64,000 nucleotides of DNA from Pseudomonas azotoformans. Lineage in GTDB: Bacteria; Pseudomonadota; Gammaproteobacteria; Pseudomonadales; Pseudomonadaceae. The notes beneath the pieces were generated by a model. That model did no database searches. It worked only from the letters and a program-made list of their open reading frames with translations, and had not been told where the DNA came from. The stretch covers positions 3,038,001 through 3,102,000 of the forward strand of contig NZ_LT629702.1 of assembly GCF_900103345.1 (NCBI RefSeq). The letters run 5' to 3'. The translations under genes were made by a program, and so were the position numbers. Positions 51,630 to 61,391 of this stretch are shown piece after piece (positions within the stretch are counted from its first letter, which is position 1; each line of letters opens with the position of its first letter).

Positions 51630-52517
51630 TTAAGATGTTCCTGCCTGGGCTTGAGCGCTCTGATTGAGTGCCTCTATTTGCTGCTGCAGTTGTTTGCGTG
51701 TGTTTTCGAAATCGGCAATTATCTGATCTAGATGGGCACGAAGTTGCTCGTTTTCGCGCAAGAGCGTATCAATGTGGGATTCCTCGGACGACGAGACGTT
51801 ATTCGTATCGGGCGCATTAGCGGCCGCTGAAGAATACGAGGGGGTACTGCCCTGAGCGCCCGAGGCCTGAGGAGCAACCTGACTGGGTGGCGTCCCGCTC
51901 TCGGCCAGCTTCTTGTTCAATGCTTGTATTTGCTCTTGAAGCCGTGTGACGAACGTATTGAATTGGGTTTGCAGTGGTTCAACTGTGTCGTGCAGTTGCT
52001 TGTTTTCGGCCGAGATCTGCTCAAAGTTCTGCGGCACCTGCGGCTCTGACACCGGCGCGTTTTCTGACTGGGCCTTCACCTCAGATGATGCACTGCTCCC
52101 GCAACCGCTACTGGCGTCTGGGGCCGGCGGAGAGTCACCTTTTGCAGACTCCCCGTTTTTATCGAGTTTTTCCTGGAGATCATCCACTTGCTTTTGAAGT
52201 TTGAGGATTAACGGCGAGAACTGAGCAACCAGTTGTTCAAGTCTTTCACGCAGTTGTTTGTTTTCCTTAGACAGCTGCTCCAGGCGACCGGGATCTGTTT
52301 GTGTGGCAGGTGCGGGCGAGTTGACCATGCCACTGTGCGCAGAAAATCGCCCGCGTTGTTGCGTCGACATCGACTGACGGGGTGCTGTGGGATCGGACTG
52401 GTTGCTTGGCGAAGTCTGCGCTTCGGCACTGTCTTCGTACCGAGTCGGCGCAGGCTTTGGAGACATCTCATAGTTAGCGTGATAGGGAGCGTACTGCTGA
52501 TAGTTTACGCTGGTCAT
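51630..52517 (-). CDS. Unrecognised protein with three coiled-coil repeats
   Basis: I do not recognise this 295-residue protein. Residues 1-78 are rich in Gln, Tyr, Ser and Pro. Three repeats follow, at about 79-120, 165-206 and 249-288, each beginning with LS/IS/LL plus (K/A/R)EN(K/E)QL and continuing as a heptad coiled coil (LRERLEQLVAQF; LHDTVEPLQTQF; LRAHLDQIIADF). They are joined by Ser/Pro/Ala-rich linkers of 42-44 residues. There is no signal peptide or membrane helix. ATG 52517 has GAGAGGCG upstream. The layout (disordered N-terminus, coiled coils, one cysteine at 139) would suit a structural or secreted protein, but no function can be assigned. Confidence 0.75.
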   Translation of the reverse strand: MTSVNYQQYAPYHANYEMSPKPAPTRYEDSAEAQTSPSNQSDPTAPRQSMSTQQRGRFSAHSGMVNSPAPATQTDPGRLEQLSKENKQLRERLEQLVAQFSPLILKLQKQVDDLQEKLDKNGESAKGDSPPAPDASSGCGSSASSEVKAQSENAPVSEPQVPQNFEQISAENKQLHDTVEPLQTQFNTFVTRLQEQIQALNKKLAESGTPPSQVAPQASGAQGSTPSYSSAAANAPDTNNVSSSEESHIDTLLRENEQLRAHLDQIIADFENTRKQLQQQIEALNQSAQAQAGTS

Positions 52518-52666
52518 AAAGCGCCTCTCAGGTTCAGGTGGTGTATTCAAGGCTGCCCGGTCGCGGGCCGTCTGACTTCCTGATTGGCAGTTATCTGAAA
52601 ACGGTTCCGCAGAAGTAGGAAACATGACTCTCAAAGTGTGTCGTCGCTACCCCTTGAAACACGTTT

Positions 52667-54151
52667 TCAGATCACCCACGCGTCCACAAACCGATTCACC
52701 GCAGTCGCCTCAAGCCGTGCCGGGTCCTTGCACAACGCAAAAATCTCGGCACTGCGCTGCGCGGTAAACCGCGTGGCCAGGTTGGCCTTGAACTTATCCT
52801 CCAGCAACGGGATGCCCTCCACCCGACGGCGGCGATGGCCGATCGGGTACTCCACCGCCACCTGTTCGGTATGCGTGCCGTCCTTGAAGAACACCTGCAC
52901 CGCGTTGGCAATGGAGCGCTTGTCAGCCTCCAGGTATTCGCGGCTGTAGCGTGGGTCTTCGACGATGACCATTTTGTCCCGCAGCGCGTCGATGATCGGA
53001 TGGGCGGCGTGGAATTCGTCTTCGTACTGCTCGGCCACCAGATTGCCGAACGCCAACGGCACGGCGGTCATGTATTGCAGGCAGTGGTCACGGTCAGCAG
53101 CGTTGGCCAGTTGCCCGACCTTGGAGATGATGCGAATTGCCGACTCATGGGTGGTGATCACGATACGTTCGATTTCCTGCAGGCGATCCTTGACCAACGG
53201 ATGCAAGGTCACCGCCGCTTCGCAGGCCGTTTGCGCATGGAACTCGGCGGGGAAGCTGATCTTGAACAGCACGTTCTCCATCACATAGGTGCCGTAGGGC
53301 TGGGACAGGCTGAACCCGCGCTTGTCCTGGGGTTTGAGCGCCAGGTCCTTGTTGGTGTGGCTGAACAGTACGTCGTAGAAGCCCCACTGCGGCGCGCTCA
53401 GCACACCGGGGATGCCCATTTCGCCACGCATCGCAATATCCGCCAGGCGCACACCCCGGCTGGAGGCATCTCCCGCCGCCCAGGACTTGCGCGACCCGGC
53501 ATTCGGCGCATGCCGATACGTGCGCAACGCCTGCCCATCGACAAACGCGTGGGACAAGGCCGCCAGCAGTTGCTCGCGGTTGGCGCCCATCAGCTTGGCG
53601 GTCACGGCCGTGGAGGCGACTTTGACCAGCAGCACATGGTCGAGGCCGACACGGTTGAACGAGTTTTCCAGGGCAATCACGCCTTGGATTTCGTGGGCCA
53701 TGATCATCGCTTCCAGCACCGCGCGCATCGTCAGCGGTGCGTCACCGTTGGCTATACGCTTTTGCGACAGATGGTCCGCTACGGCGAGAATACCGCCGAG
53801 GTTGTCCGATGGGTGGCCCCACTCGGCGGCGAGCCAGGTGTCGTTGTAATCGAGCCAGCGCACGATGCAGCCGATGTCCCACGCGGCCTTGATCGGGTCC
53901 AGCCGGAACGAAGTACCCGGTACACGAGCGCCAAACGGCACCACCGTGCCCTCGACCATCGGCCCCAGGTGCTTGGTGCACTCTGGGAAACGCAGGGCCA
54001 GCAGGCCGCAACCCAAGGTGTCCATCAGGCAGTTGCGGGCGGTGTCCAACGCGGCCTGGGAATCGATCCGGTAAGTGAGGACATAATCGGCGATGTCCTG
54101 CAGGACCTGGTCGTAGTCGGGACGGTTGTTCTGGTCGACGTTGGCGCTCAT
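52667..54151 (-). CDS. prpD: 2-methylcitrate dehydratase PrpD
   Basis: PrpD belongs to the 2-methylcitrate cycle, which degrades propionyl-CoA. The 494-residue protein shows the MmgE/PrpD-family features [36 protein letters not shown] and [16 protein letters not shown]. The genome also has AcnD and PrpF, which can replace its dehydratase step. It is the last gene of the prp cluster, separated from prpF by a REP element. Confidence 0.95.
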   Translation of the reverse strand: MSANVDQNNRPDYDQVLQDIADYVLTYRIDSQAALDTARNCLMDTLGCGLLALRFPECTKHLGPMVEGTVVPFGARVPGTSFRLDPIKAAWDIGCIVRWLDYNDTWLAAEWGHPSDNLGGILAVADHLSQKRIANGDAPLTMRAVLEAMIMAHEIQGVIALENSFNRVGLDHVLLVKVASTAVTAKLMGANREQLLAALSHAFVDGQALRTYRHAPNAGSRKSWAAGDASSRGVRLADIAMRGEMGIPGVLSAPQWGFYDVLFSHTNKDLALKPQDKRGFSLSQPYGTYVMENVLFKISFPAEFHAQTACEAAVTLHPLVKDRLQEIERIVITTHESAIRIISKVGQLANAADRDHCLQYMTAVPLAFGNLVAEQYEDEFHAAHPIIDALRDKMVIVEDPRYSREYLEADKRSIANAVQVFFKDGTHTEQVAVEYPIGHRRRRVEGIPLLEDKFKANLATRFTAQRSAEIFALCKDPARLEATAVNRFVDAWVI

Positions 54152-54243
54152 GGCAGTACTCCTAAAAGGTTGGGTTAGTCCTCAGGATCACGGTTGATAG
54201 CTCCATCGCAGGTCTGGCCGCCTGCTTGGGGGTATGAAGATCC

Positions 54244-54337
54244 AATGTGGGAGGGGGCTTGCCCCCGATGGCGGTGGGTCAGTTGATATATGTGTCTGCT
54301 GACACACCGCTATCGGGGGCAAGCCCCCTCCCACACT
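54244..54337. repeat. Paired inverted REP element (GTGGGAGGGGGCTTGCCCCC)
   Basis: AATGTGGGAGGGGGCTTGCC faces GGCAAGCCCCCTCCCACA. It lies between prpF and prpD inside the prp operon. Its partner is at 58219-58310. Confidence 0.92.
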
Positions 54338-54354
54338 GGGGACAGTGTGGGTTG

Positions 54355-55545
54355 TTAGAAAGCATCGCCGGGGACGCGTACGAACCCCTCCATCAACACC
54401 CGGGCGCTGCGGCTCATGATGGCTTTTTTCACCACCCACTCGCCGTTGACCTGGGTGGCTTCAGCGCCGACGCGCAAGGTGCCGGACGGGTGCCCGAAGC
54501 GCACGGCATTGCGCTCCACGCCACCGGCCGCGAGGTTGACCAGGGTGCCGGAAATCGCTGCCGCCGTACCGATCGCCACCGCCGCCGTGCCCATCATCGC
54601 GTGGTGCAACTTGCCCATGGACAGCGCACGCACCAGCAGGTCCACATCACCCGCCTTGATCGCCTTGCCGCTGGACGCCACGTAGTCCGCAGGCTTGGCC
54701 ACAAACGCCACCTTCGGTGTGTGTTGACGTTGGGCAGCTTCGTCCAGGTGCTGGATCAGGCCCATGCGCAACGCGCCATAAGCCCGCACGGTTTCGAACA
54801 TCGCCAGGGCCTTGGGGTCGCTGTTGATCGCACCTTGCAGCTCGGTGCCGGTGTAGCCGAGGTCTTCGGCGTTGATGAAGATGGTCGGGATACCGGCGTT
54901 GATCAGCGTTGCCTTGAAGGTGCCGACGCCAGGCACTTCCAGGTCGTCTACCAGGTTGCCGGTGGGAAACATCGAACCACCGCCGCCCTCCTCTTCCGCC
55001 GCCGGGTCCATGAATTCCAACTGCACTTCGGCAGCCGGGAAGGTCACGCCGTCGAGTTCGAAGTCACCGGTTTCCTGCACGGCGCCGTCGGTGATCGGCA
55101 CGTGGGCGATAATGGTCTTGCCGATGTTGGCCTGCCACACACGCACCACCGCCACGCCGTTGTGGGGCACGCGGGCCGCGTCGACCAGGCCGGCACTGAC
55201 GGCGAAGGAACCGACCGCCGCCGACAGGTTGCCGCAGTTACCGCTCCAATCGACGAAGGGTTTGTCGATGGAGACCTGGCCGAACAGGTAATCCACGTCA
55301 TGATCGGCGCGGGTGCTTTTGGCCAGGATCACGGTTTTGCTGGTGCTCGAGGTGGCGCCGCCCATGCCGTCGATTTGCTTGTCGTAGGGGTCGGGGCTGC
55401 CGATCACCCGCAATAGCAAGGCATCGCGTGCAGCGCCCGGCACCTGCGCCGGTTCGGGCAGGTCCGTGAGGCTGAAAAACACGCCCTTGCTGGTGCCGCC
55501 ACGCATGTAGGTGGCGGGGATCTTGATTTGCGCTACGTGTGCCAT
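54355..55545 (-). CDS. prpF: 2-methylaconitate cis-trans isomerase PrpF
   Basis: PrpF isomerises 2-methylaconitate made by AcnD so that it can be hydrated to 2-methylisocitrate. The 396-residue protein begins AHVAQIKIPATYMRGGTSKGVFF and has the family motifs GMGGATSSTSKTVIL and DWSGNCGNLSAAVG. It lies 9 nt after acnD, so the two are co-transcribed. It carries a glycine run (EEEGGGGSMFP) in a loop. Confidence 0.96.
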   Translation of the reverse strand: MAHVAQIKIPATYMRGGTSKGVFFSLTDLPEPAQVPGAARDALLLRVIGSPDPYDKQIDGMGGATSSTSKTVILAKSTRADHDVDYLFGQVSIDKPFVDWSGNCGNLSAAVGSFAVSAGLVDAARVPHNGVAVVRVWQANIGKTIIAHVPITDGAVQETGDFELDGVTFPAAEVQLEFMDPAAEEEGGGGSMFPTGNLVDDLEVPGVGTFKATLINAGIPTIFINAEDLGYTGTELQGAINSDPKALAMFETVRAYGALRMGLIQHLDEAAQRQHTPKVAFVAKPADYVASSGKAIKAGDVDLLVRALSMGKLHHAMMGTAAVAIGTAAAISGTLVNLAAGGVERNAVRFGHPSGTLRVGAEATQVNGEWVVKKAIMSRSARVLMEGFVRVPGDAF

Positions 55546-55554
55546 GGTGTCCTC

Positions 55555-58149
55555 TCAGGCCGTCGCCGCCGATTCCAGGAAGTCCTGGGCAAAACGCTGC
55601 AACACGCCGCCCGCCTCGTAGATCGACACTTCTTCGGCGGTGTCGAGGCGGCAGGTCACCGGCACCTCGACACGTTCGCCATTCTTGCGGTTGATCACCA
55701 GGGTCAACTGCGCGCGTGGAGTGCGCGCACCGACCACGTCATAGGTCTCGCTGCCATCGATCTTCAGGGTGTGGCGGTCAGTGCCCGGCAGGAACTCCAG
55801 CGGCAACACGCCCATGCCCACCAGGTTGGTGCGGTGGATGCGCTCGAAACCTTCGGCGGCAATCGCTTCCACACCGGCCAGGCGCACGCCCTTGGCCGCC
55901 CAGTCGCGGGACGAGCCCTGGCCGTAGTCGGCACCGGCAATGATGATCAGCGGTTGCTTGCGATCCATGTAGGTCTCGATGGCTTCCCACATCCGCGTGA
56001 CCTGGCCTTCCGGCTCGATGCGCGCCAGGGAACCCTGCTTGACCTTGCCGTTTTCCACCACCATTTCGTTGAACAGTTTCGGGTTGGCGAAGGTTGCGCG
56101 CTGCGCGGTCAAGTGGTCGCCACGGTGGGTCGCGTAGGAGTTGAAGTCGACTTCCGGCAGGCCCATTTTCGCCAGGTATTCGCCAGCGGCGCTGTCGAGC
56201 ATGATCGCGTTGGACGGCGACAAGTGGTCGGTGGTGATGTTGTCCGGCAGCACCGCCAATGGGCGCATGCCCTTGAGCGGACGCGCCCCGGCCAGCGCAC
56301 CTTCCCAGTACGGCGGGCGACGGATATAGGTGCTCTGCGGGCGCCAGTCGTACAGCGGCGCGACTTTCGGGCCGGTGTCTTCGTGGATGGCGAACATCGG
56401 GATGTAGACCTGGCGGAACTGCTCCGGCTTGACCGAGGCCTTGACCACTGCGTCGATCTCTTCATCGCTCGGCCAGATGTCCTGCAGGCGGATTTCCTTG
56501 CCGTTGGCGTCGAGGCCGAGCACGTCTTTTTCGATGTCGAAGCGGATGGTGCCGGCAATCGCGTACGCCACCACCAGCGGCGGCGACGCGAGGAATGCCT
56601 GCTTGGCGTAGGGGTGGATTCGCCCGTCGAAGTTGCGGTTGCCCGACAGCACAGCGGTGGCGTACAGGTCGCGGTCGATGATTTCCTGCTGGATCACCGG
56701 GTCGAGCGCGCCGGACATGCCGTTGCAGGTGGTGCAGGCGAACGCCACCACGCCGAAACCGAGCTTTTCCAGCTCATGGCCCAGGCCGGCTTCTTCCAGG
56801 TACATGGCCACGGTTTTCGAGCCGGGTGCCAGGGACGATTTGACCCACGGCTTGCGCGTCAGCCCCAGCTTGTTGGCGTTGCGTGCCAGCAAGCCTGCGG
56901 CGATCACGTTGCGCGGGTTGCTGGTGTTGGTGCAACTGGTGATAGCGGCGATGATCACCGCACCGTCAGGCATTTGGCCGGGCACTTCGTCCCACTGGCC
57001 GGAAATGCCCTTGGACGCCAGGTCGCGGGTGGCAACACGGGCATGGGGGTTGCTCGGGCCGGCCATGTTGCGCACGACGCTGGACAGATCGAAGGTGAGC
57101 CCACGCTCGTATTGCGCGCCTTTCAGGTCATCGGCCCACAGGCCGGTGTGGCGAGCATATTGCTCCACCAGGGTGACTTGCTCGTCTTCACGGCCGGTGA
57201 GTTTCAGGTAGGCGATGGTCTGCTGGTCGATGTAGAACATCGCCGCGGTCGCGCCGTATTCCGGGGCCATGTTGGAGATGGTTGCACGGTCGCCAAGGGT
57301 GAGTGCCGAGGCGCCTTCGCCGAAGAACTCCAGCCAGGCGCCGACCACTTTCTGTTGACGCAGGAACTCGGTCAACGCCAGCACCATGTCGGTGGCGGTG
57401 ATGCCCGGTTGCAGCTTGCCGGTCAGTTCAACGCCGACGCTTTCCGGCAGGCGCATCCACGAGGCGCGACCGAGCATCACGCTCTCGGCTTCCAGGCCGC
57501 CGACACCGATGGCGATCACGCCCAGCGCATCCACGTGGGGGGTGTGGCTGTCGGTGCCGACGCAGGTATCGGGGAAGGCCACGCCGTCGCGCACCTGGAT
57601 CACCGGGGACATTTTCTCCAGGTTGATCTGGTGCATGATGCCGTTGCCGGGCGGGATCACGTCGACGTTCTTGAAGGCCTTCTTGGTCCACTCGATGAAG
57701 TGGAAACGGTCTTCGTTGCGACGGTCTTCGATGGCGCGGTTTTTCTCGAATGCGTCCGGGTCGAAACCGCCGGCTTCGACGGCCAGGGAATGGTCGACGA
57801 TCAGTTGCGTCGGCACCACCGGGTTGACCTGGGCCGGGTCACCGCCTTGCAGGGCGATGGCGTCACGCAGGCCGGCGAGGTCGACCAGGGCGGTCTGGCC
57901 GAGGATGTCGTGGCAGACGACGCGGGCCGGGAACCATGGGAAATCGAGGTCACGCTTGCGTTCGATCAGTTGGCTCAGGGATGCATTGAGGGTGGCCGGG
58001 GCACAACGGCGCACGAGGTTTTCCGCAAGCACGCGGGAGGTGTAAGGCAAGGTGGCGTAGGCGCCGGGGGTGATTGCCTCGACAGCCGCACGGGCGTCGA
58101 AGTAGTCCAGGCGGCTGCCGGGGAGCGGTTTGCGAAATTCAGTGTTCAT
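55555..58149 (-). CDS. acnD: Fe/S-dependent 2-methylcitrate dehydratase AcnD
   Basis: AcnD is an aconitase-family [4Fe-4S] enzyme that dehydrates 2-methylcitrate. The 864-residue protein has the cluster cysteines in TSCTNTSNPR and CTTCNGMSG and the C-terminal swivel domain (GADYGQGSSRDWAAKG). I chose ATG 58149 (MNTEFRKPLPGSRLDYFD), which gives the usual AcnD length; the frame is open a further 99 codons through a REP element and is not coding there. Confidence 0.95.
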   Translation of the reverse strand: MNTEFRKPLPGSRLDYFDARAAVEAITPGAYATLPYTSRVLAENLVRRCAPATLNASLSQLIERKRDLDFPWFPARVVCHDILGQTALVDLAGLRDAIALQGGDPAQVNPVVPTQLIVDHSLAVEAGGFDPDAFEKNRAIEDRRNEDRFHFIEWTKKAFKNVDVIPPGNGIMHQINLEKMSPVIQVRDGVAFPDTCVGTDSHTPHVDALGVIAIGVGGLEAESVMLGRASWMRLPESVGVELTGKLQPGITATDMVLALTEFLRQQKVVGAWLEFFGEGASALTLGDRATISNMAPEYGATAAMFYIDQQTIAYLKLTGREDEQVTLVEQYARHTGLWADDLKGAQYERGLTFDLSSVVRNMAGPSNPHARVATRDLASKGISGQWDEVPGQMPDGAVIIAAITSCTNTSNPRNVIAAGLLARNANKLGLTRKPWVKSSLAPGSKTVAMYLEEAGLGHELEKLGFGVVAFACTTCNGMSGALDPVIQQEIIDRDLYATAVLSGNRNFDGRIHPYAKQAFLASPPLVVAYAIAGTIRFDIEKDVLGLDANGKEIRLQDIWPSDEEIDAVVKASVKPEQFRQVYIPMFAIHEDTGPKVAPLYDWRPQSTYIRRPPYWEGALAGARPLKGMRPLAVLPDNITTDHLSPSNAIMLDSAAGEYLAKMGLPEVDFNSYATHRGDHLTAQRATFANPKLFNEMVVENGKVKQGSLARIEPEGQVTRMWEAIETYMDRKQPLIIIAGADYGQGSSRDWAAKGVRLAGVEAIAAEGFERIHRTNLVGMGVLPLEFLPGTDRHTLKIDGSETYDVVGARTPRAQLTLVINRKNGERVEVPVTCRLDTAEEVSIYEAGGVLQRFAQDFLESAATA

Positions 58150-58218
58150 CGTCAGGACTCGGTCACGGTGATAACAAGGGGAGGACCTGCACCGATCCAG
58201 AATTGAAATGTGGTCAAC

Positions 58219-58310
58219 CTGTGGGAGGGGGCTTGCCCCCGATAGCGGTGGGTCAGTGCCCGCTGCATCAACTGACAGACTGCAATCGGGGGCAAGCCCC
58301 CTCCCACATT
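58219..58310. repeat. Paired inverted REP element (GTGGGAGGGGGCTTGCCCCC)
   Basis: CTGTGGGAGGGGGCTTGCC faces GGCAAGCCCCCTCCCAC. It lies between prpC and acnD in the prp operon. It belongs to the same subfamily as 54244-54337, and both share the inner GGTGGGTCAGT segment. Confidence 0.92.
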
Positions 58311-58348
58311 TGATCCGGTTAACAATTCGGGATCGTCGGCATTCCCAT

Positions 58349-59476
58349 TCAGCGACGTTCGATTGGCACGAACTTGCGCTGCTCAACGCCGGTGTATTCG
58401 GCGCTTGGACGGATGATGCGGTTGTTGGCGCGCTGTTCGAACACATGCGCCGCCCAGCCAGTCAGGCGCGAGCACACGAAAATCGGGGTGAACAGCTTGG
58501 TCGGGATGCCCATGAAGTGGTACGCCGAGGCGTGGTAGAAGTCGGCGTTGGGGAACAGCTTCTTCTGCTCCCACATGGTCTTGTCGATGGCTTCGGAGAC
58601 CGGGAACAGCACCTTGTCGCCCACCTCGTCCGCAAGTTTTTTCGACCAGCCCTTGATCACTTCATTACGCGGGTCGCTGTCTTTGTAGATCGCGTGGCCG
58701 AAGCCCATGATCTTGTCCTTGCGCGCCAGCATGCCGAGGGTGCCTTCGACCGCCTCTTCAGCGGACGAGAAACGTTCGATCATCTCCATCGCCGCTTCGT
58801 TGGCCCCGCCGTGCAGCGGGCCGCGCAGCGAGCCAATGGCGGCGGTGACGCAGGAATACAGGTCGGAAAGTGTCGACGCACACACACGCGCCGTGAAGGT
58901 CGAGGCGTTGAATTCGTGCTCCGCATAGAGGATCAACGACACATTCATCACCTTGACGTGCAACTCACTGGGCTTCTTGCCATGCAGCAGGTGCAGGAAG
59001 TGGCCGCCGATGCTCGGCTCGTCGGTCACGCAGTCGATGCGCTTGCCGTCGTGGCTGAACCGATACCAGTAGCACATGATCGCCGGGAAGGCGGCGAGCA
59101 GGCGGTCGGTGACGTCGCGCTGCACGCTGAAGTCCTGCTCCGGTTCGATATTGCCGAGGAACGAGCATCCGGTGCGCATCACGTCCATCGGGTGGGCATC
59201 GGCGGGGATGCGCTCCAGCACTTCCTTCAGCGCTTGCGGCAGGTCGCGCAGCTTGCCCAGCTTGGCGCTGTAGGCAGCCAGCTCGGTCTTGGTCGGCAAC
59301 TCGCCGTACAGCAGCAGGTAGGCAACTTCTTCAAACTGCGCATCGGCGGCCAGTTCGCGCACGTCGTAGCCGCGATAGGTCAGGCCGGCGCCGGCCTGGC
59401 CCACGGTGGACAGTGCGGTCTGCCCGGCCACCTGGCCACGCAGGCCGGCACCACTCAGTACTTTTGCTTCAGCCAT
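58349..59476 (-). CDS. prpC: 2-methylcitrate synthase PrpC
   Basis: PrpC condenses propionyl-CoA with oxaloacetate. The 375-residue citrate-synthase-family protein has AGLTYRGYDVRELA, the histidine region GSLRGPLHGGANEAAM and the aspartate region around DKIMGFGHAIYKDSDPR. The length is that of the short PrpC/type II class rather than the longer GltA. It follows prpB by 41 nt. Confidence 0.95.
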   Translation of the reverse strand: MAEAKVLSGAGLRGQVAGQTALSTVGQAGAGLTYRGYDVRELAADAQFEEVAYLLLYGELPTKTELAAYSAKLGKLRDLPQALKEVLERIPADAHPMDVMRTGCSFLGNIEPEQDFSVQRDVTDRLLAAFPAIMCYWYRFSHDGKRIDCVTDEPSIGGHFLHLLHGKKPSELHVKVMNVSLILYAEHEFNASTFTARVCASTLSDLYSCVTAAIGSLRGPLHGGANEAAMEMIERFSSAEEAVEGTLGMLARKDKIMGFGHAIYKDSDPRNEVIKGWSKKLADEVGDKVLFPVSEAIDKTMWEQKKLFPNADFYHASAYHFMGIPTKLFTPIFVCSRLTGWAAHVFEQRANNRIIRPSAEYTGVEQRKFVPIERR

Positions 59477-59517
59477 GTCTGTTCTCCAATCTTGAATTTA
59501 TTCGGGAGTGCGCCGGG

Positions 59518-60411
59518 TTATTTTTTTGCGGCAAACAGTGCGTCGAGCTTCTGCTCGAAGGTGTGGTAGTCGATGCGATCGTAAAGCTCCATACGGGTTT
59601 GCATGGTGTCGATCACGTTCTGTTGGGTGCCGTCGCGACGGATCGCGGTGTAGACGTTCTCGGCGGCCTTGTTCATGGCGCGGAAAGCCGAGAGCGGGTA
59701 CAGCACGATGGAAACATCTGCAGATTTCAACTGTTCGGTGGTGTACAGCGGCGTGGCGCCGAACTCGGTGATGTTGGCCAGGATCGGTGCCTTCACACGG
59801 GAGGCGAACAGTTTGTACATGTCCAGCTCAGTGATGGCTTCCGGGAAGACCATGTCGGCGCCGGCCTCGATGCAGGCGGCGGCACGTTCCAGCGCGGACT
59901 CCAGGCCTTCGACGGCCAGCGCATCGGTACGCGCCATGATCACAAAGCTGTCATCGGTGCGCGCATCCACGGCGGCCTTGATACGGTCGACCATTTCCTG
60001 CTGGGACACGATTTCCTTGTTCGGACGATGACCGCAACGCTTGGCGCCGACCTGGTCTTCGATATGGATGGCGGCCGCGCCGAACTTGATCATCGACTTG
60101 ACGGTGCGCGCCACGTTGAACGCCGAGGAGCCGAAGCCGGTGTCCACATCCACCAGCAGCGGCAGGTCGCACACGTCGGTGATGCGGCGTACGTCGGTCA
60201 GCACGTCATCCAGACCGGTGATGCCCAGGTCCGGCACACCGAGGGAGCCAGCCGCCACCCCGCCACCCGACAGGTAGATCGCCTTGAACCCGGCGCGCTT
60301 GGCCAGCAGTGCGTGGTTGGCGTTGATCGCACCGACCACCTGCAGCGGGTGTTCACTGGCGACCGCGTCACGGAAACGCTGGCCTGGAGTCGTCTTGTTA
60401 TTGGAACTCAT
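59518..60411 (-). CDS. prpB: 2-methylisocitrate lyase PrpB
   Basis: PrpB cleaves 2-methylisocitrate to pyruvate and succinate. The 297-residue protein has the active-site loop [10 protein letters not shown] with the catalytic cysteine, and [11 protein letters not shown] and IHIEDQVG metal-binding regions. Two ATG codons are adjacent; I chose the second (60411), because GAGG then lies 6 nt away. The A of that ATG is the last base of the GntR gene's stop codon, giving a one-base overlap (TGATG). Confidence 0.95.
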   Translation of the reverse strand: MSSNNKTTPGQRFRDAVASEHPLQVVGAINANHALLAKRAGFKAIYLSGGGVAAGSLGVPDLGITGLDDVLTDVRRITDVCDLPLLVDVDTGFGSSAFNVARTVKSMIKFGAAAIHIEDQVGAKRCGHRPNKEIVSQQEMVDRIKAAVDARTDDSFVIMARTDALAVEGLESALERAAACIEAGADMVFPEAITELDMYKLFASRVKAPILANITEFGATPLYTTEQLKSADVSIVLYPLSAFRAMNKAAENVYTAIRRDGTQQNVIDTMQTRMELYDRIDYHTFEQKLDALFAAKK

Positions 60412-61121
60412 CATTCACCTCGTGATGGGGGAGTGCCGTCCGGGAAGTGACGGGCAATATTGCGTTTGGATGCGCCGATATGCCGGCGCATCAACAGTTC
60501 GGCCAGTTCACCGTCGCGATCGGCAATCGCGTCAAGAATGCGGTGGTGCTCGGCAAAGGCCTGGCGTGGACGATTGGGGGTGGCGGAAAACTGGATGCGG
60601 TACATGCGCACCAATTGGTACAGCTCGCCGCAGAGCATCTGCGTCAGGGTGCGGTTACCGGCGCCCTGGATGATTCGGTAGTGGAAGTCGAAGTCGCCCT
60701 CCTGCTGGTAATAGCCGAGGCCGGCCTGGAAGGCTTCGTCGCGTTCATGGGTGTGCAGCACCTGGCGCAGTTCTTCGATTTCCGCGTCGGTCATGCGCTC
60801 GGCGGCCAGGCGGCAGGCCATGCCTTCGAGGGATTCGCGGATTTCGTAGAGTTCGATCAGTTCGTCGTGGCTCAGCGACACCACCCGCGCGCCAACGTGG
60901 GGCACGCGCACCAGCAGGCGCTGGCCTTCCAGGCGGTGGATCGCCTCGCGCAGCGGGCCGCGGCTGATGCCGTAGGTGCGCGCCAGCTCCGGCTCGGAGA
61001 TCTTGCTGCCGGGCGCGATCTCACCTTTGACGATGGCGGCCTGGATACGCCGGAAGACGTTCTCGGACATGGTCTGGGAATCGTCTTGTGTCACCACTGG
61101 GGATTCCAGCTGATCCAGCAT
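60411..61121 (-). CDS. GntR-family (FCD) regulator of the prp operon
   Basis: The 236-residue protein has a GntR winged helix (about residues 20-85: [33 protein letters not shown]) and an FCD domain with conserved histidines ([19 protein letters not shown]) for a metal-bound carboxylate ligand, probably 2-methylcitrate. It is the first gene of the prpBC-acnD-prpF-prpD cluster and overlaps prpB by one base. AAGGTG lies upstream of ATG 61121. Two ATTGTCGACA palindromes lie at its promoter, one touching the start codon, so it probably represses its own operon. Confidence 0.9.
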   Translation of the reverse strand: MLDQLESPVVTQDDSQTMSENVFRRIQAAIVKGEIAPGSKISEPELARTYGISRGPLREAIHRLEGQRLLVRVPHVGARVVSLSHDELIELYEIRESLEGMACRLAAERMTDAEIEELRQVLHTHERDEAFQAGLGYYQQEGDFDFHYRIIQGAGNRTLTQMLCGELYQLVRMYRIQFSATPNRPRQAFAEHHRILDAIADRDGELAELLMRRHIGASKRNIARHFPDGTPPSRGE

Positions 61122-61131
61122 ATTGTCGACA
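61122..61131. promoter_or_regulatory. ATTGTCGACA operator candidate, proximal
   Basis: ATTGTCGACA directly adjoins the start codon of the GntR regulator and overlaps its ribosome-binding region. It matches 10 of 12 bases of the palindrome at 61195-61206. Confidence 0.55.
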
Positions 61132-61194
61132 CCTTTAAAAGCAATGCCGCAAAAACTAGCCAATCAACCCAGGATAGTCAAAGAATAAATCCAC

Positions 61195-61206
61195 ATTGTC
61201 GACAAT
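61195..61206. promoter_or_regulatory. ATTGTCGACAAT operator candidate, distal
   Basis: This is a perfect 12-bp palindrome 74-85 nt upstream of the prp GntR start codon. With the related site at 61122-61131 it forms a pair 73 nt apart, about seven helical turns, which would suit looping or cooperative binding by the regulator. Confidence 0.6.
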
Positions 61207-61391
61207 CGTCTAATAACCAGGGTTGCACCCTATCGGGGCATGGCCGGCTGCCAGCGCTGGCGCCAAAAAAGCATCATGTTAGAATGCCCGGCACTTTTGC
61301 CTGCCATCATTGGATGAAACGGCGTACGAGGGAGTTTGCGCAGCAATGCCAGTCGCCTTGAATTGAACATCGCACTGCCGCCTCGGGATCT

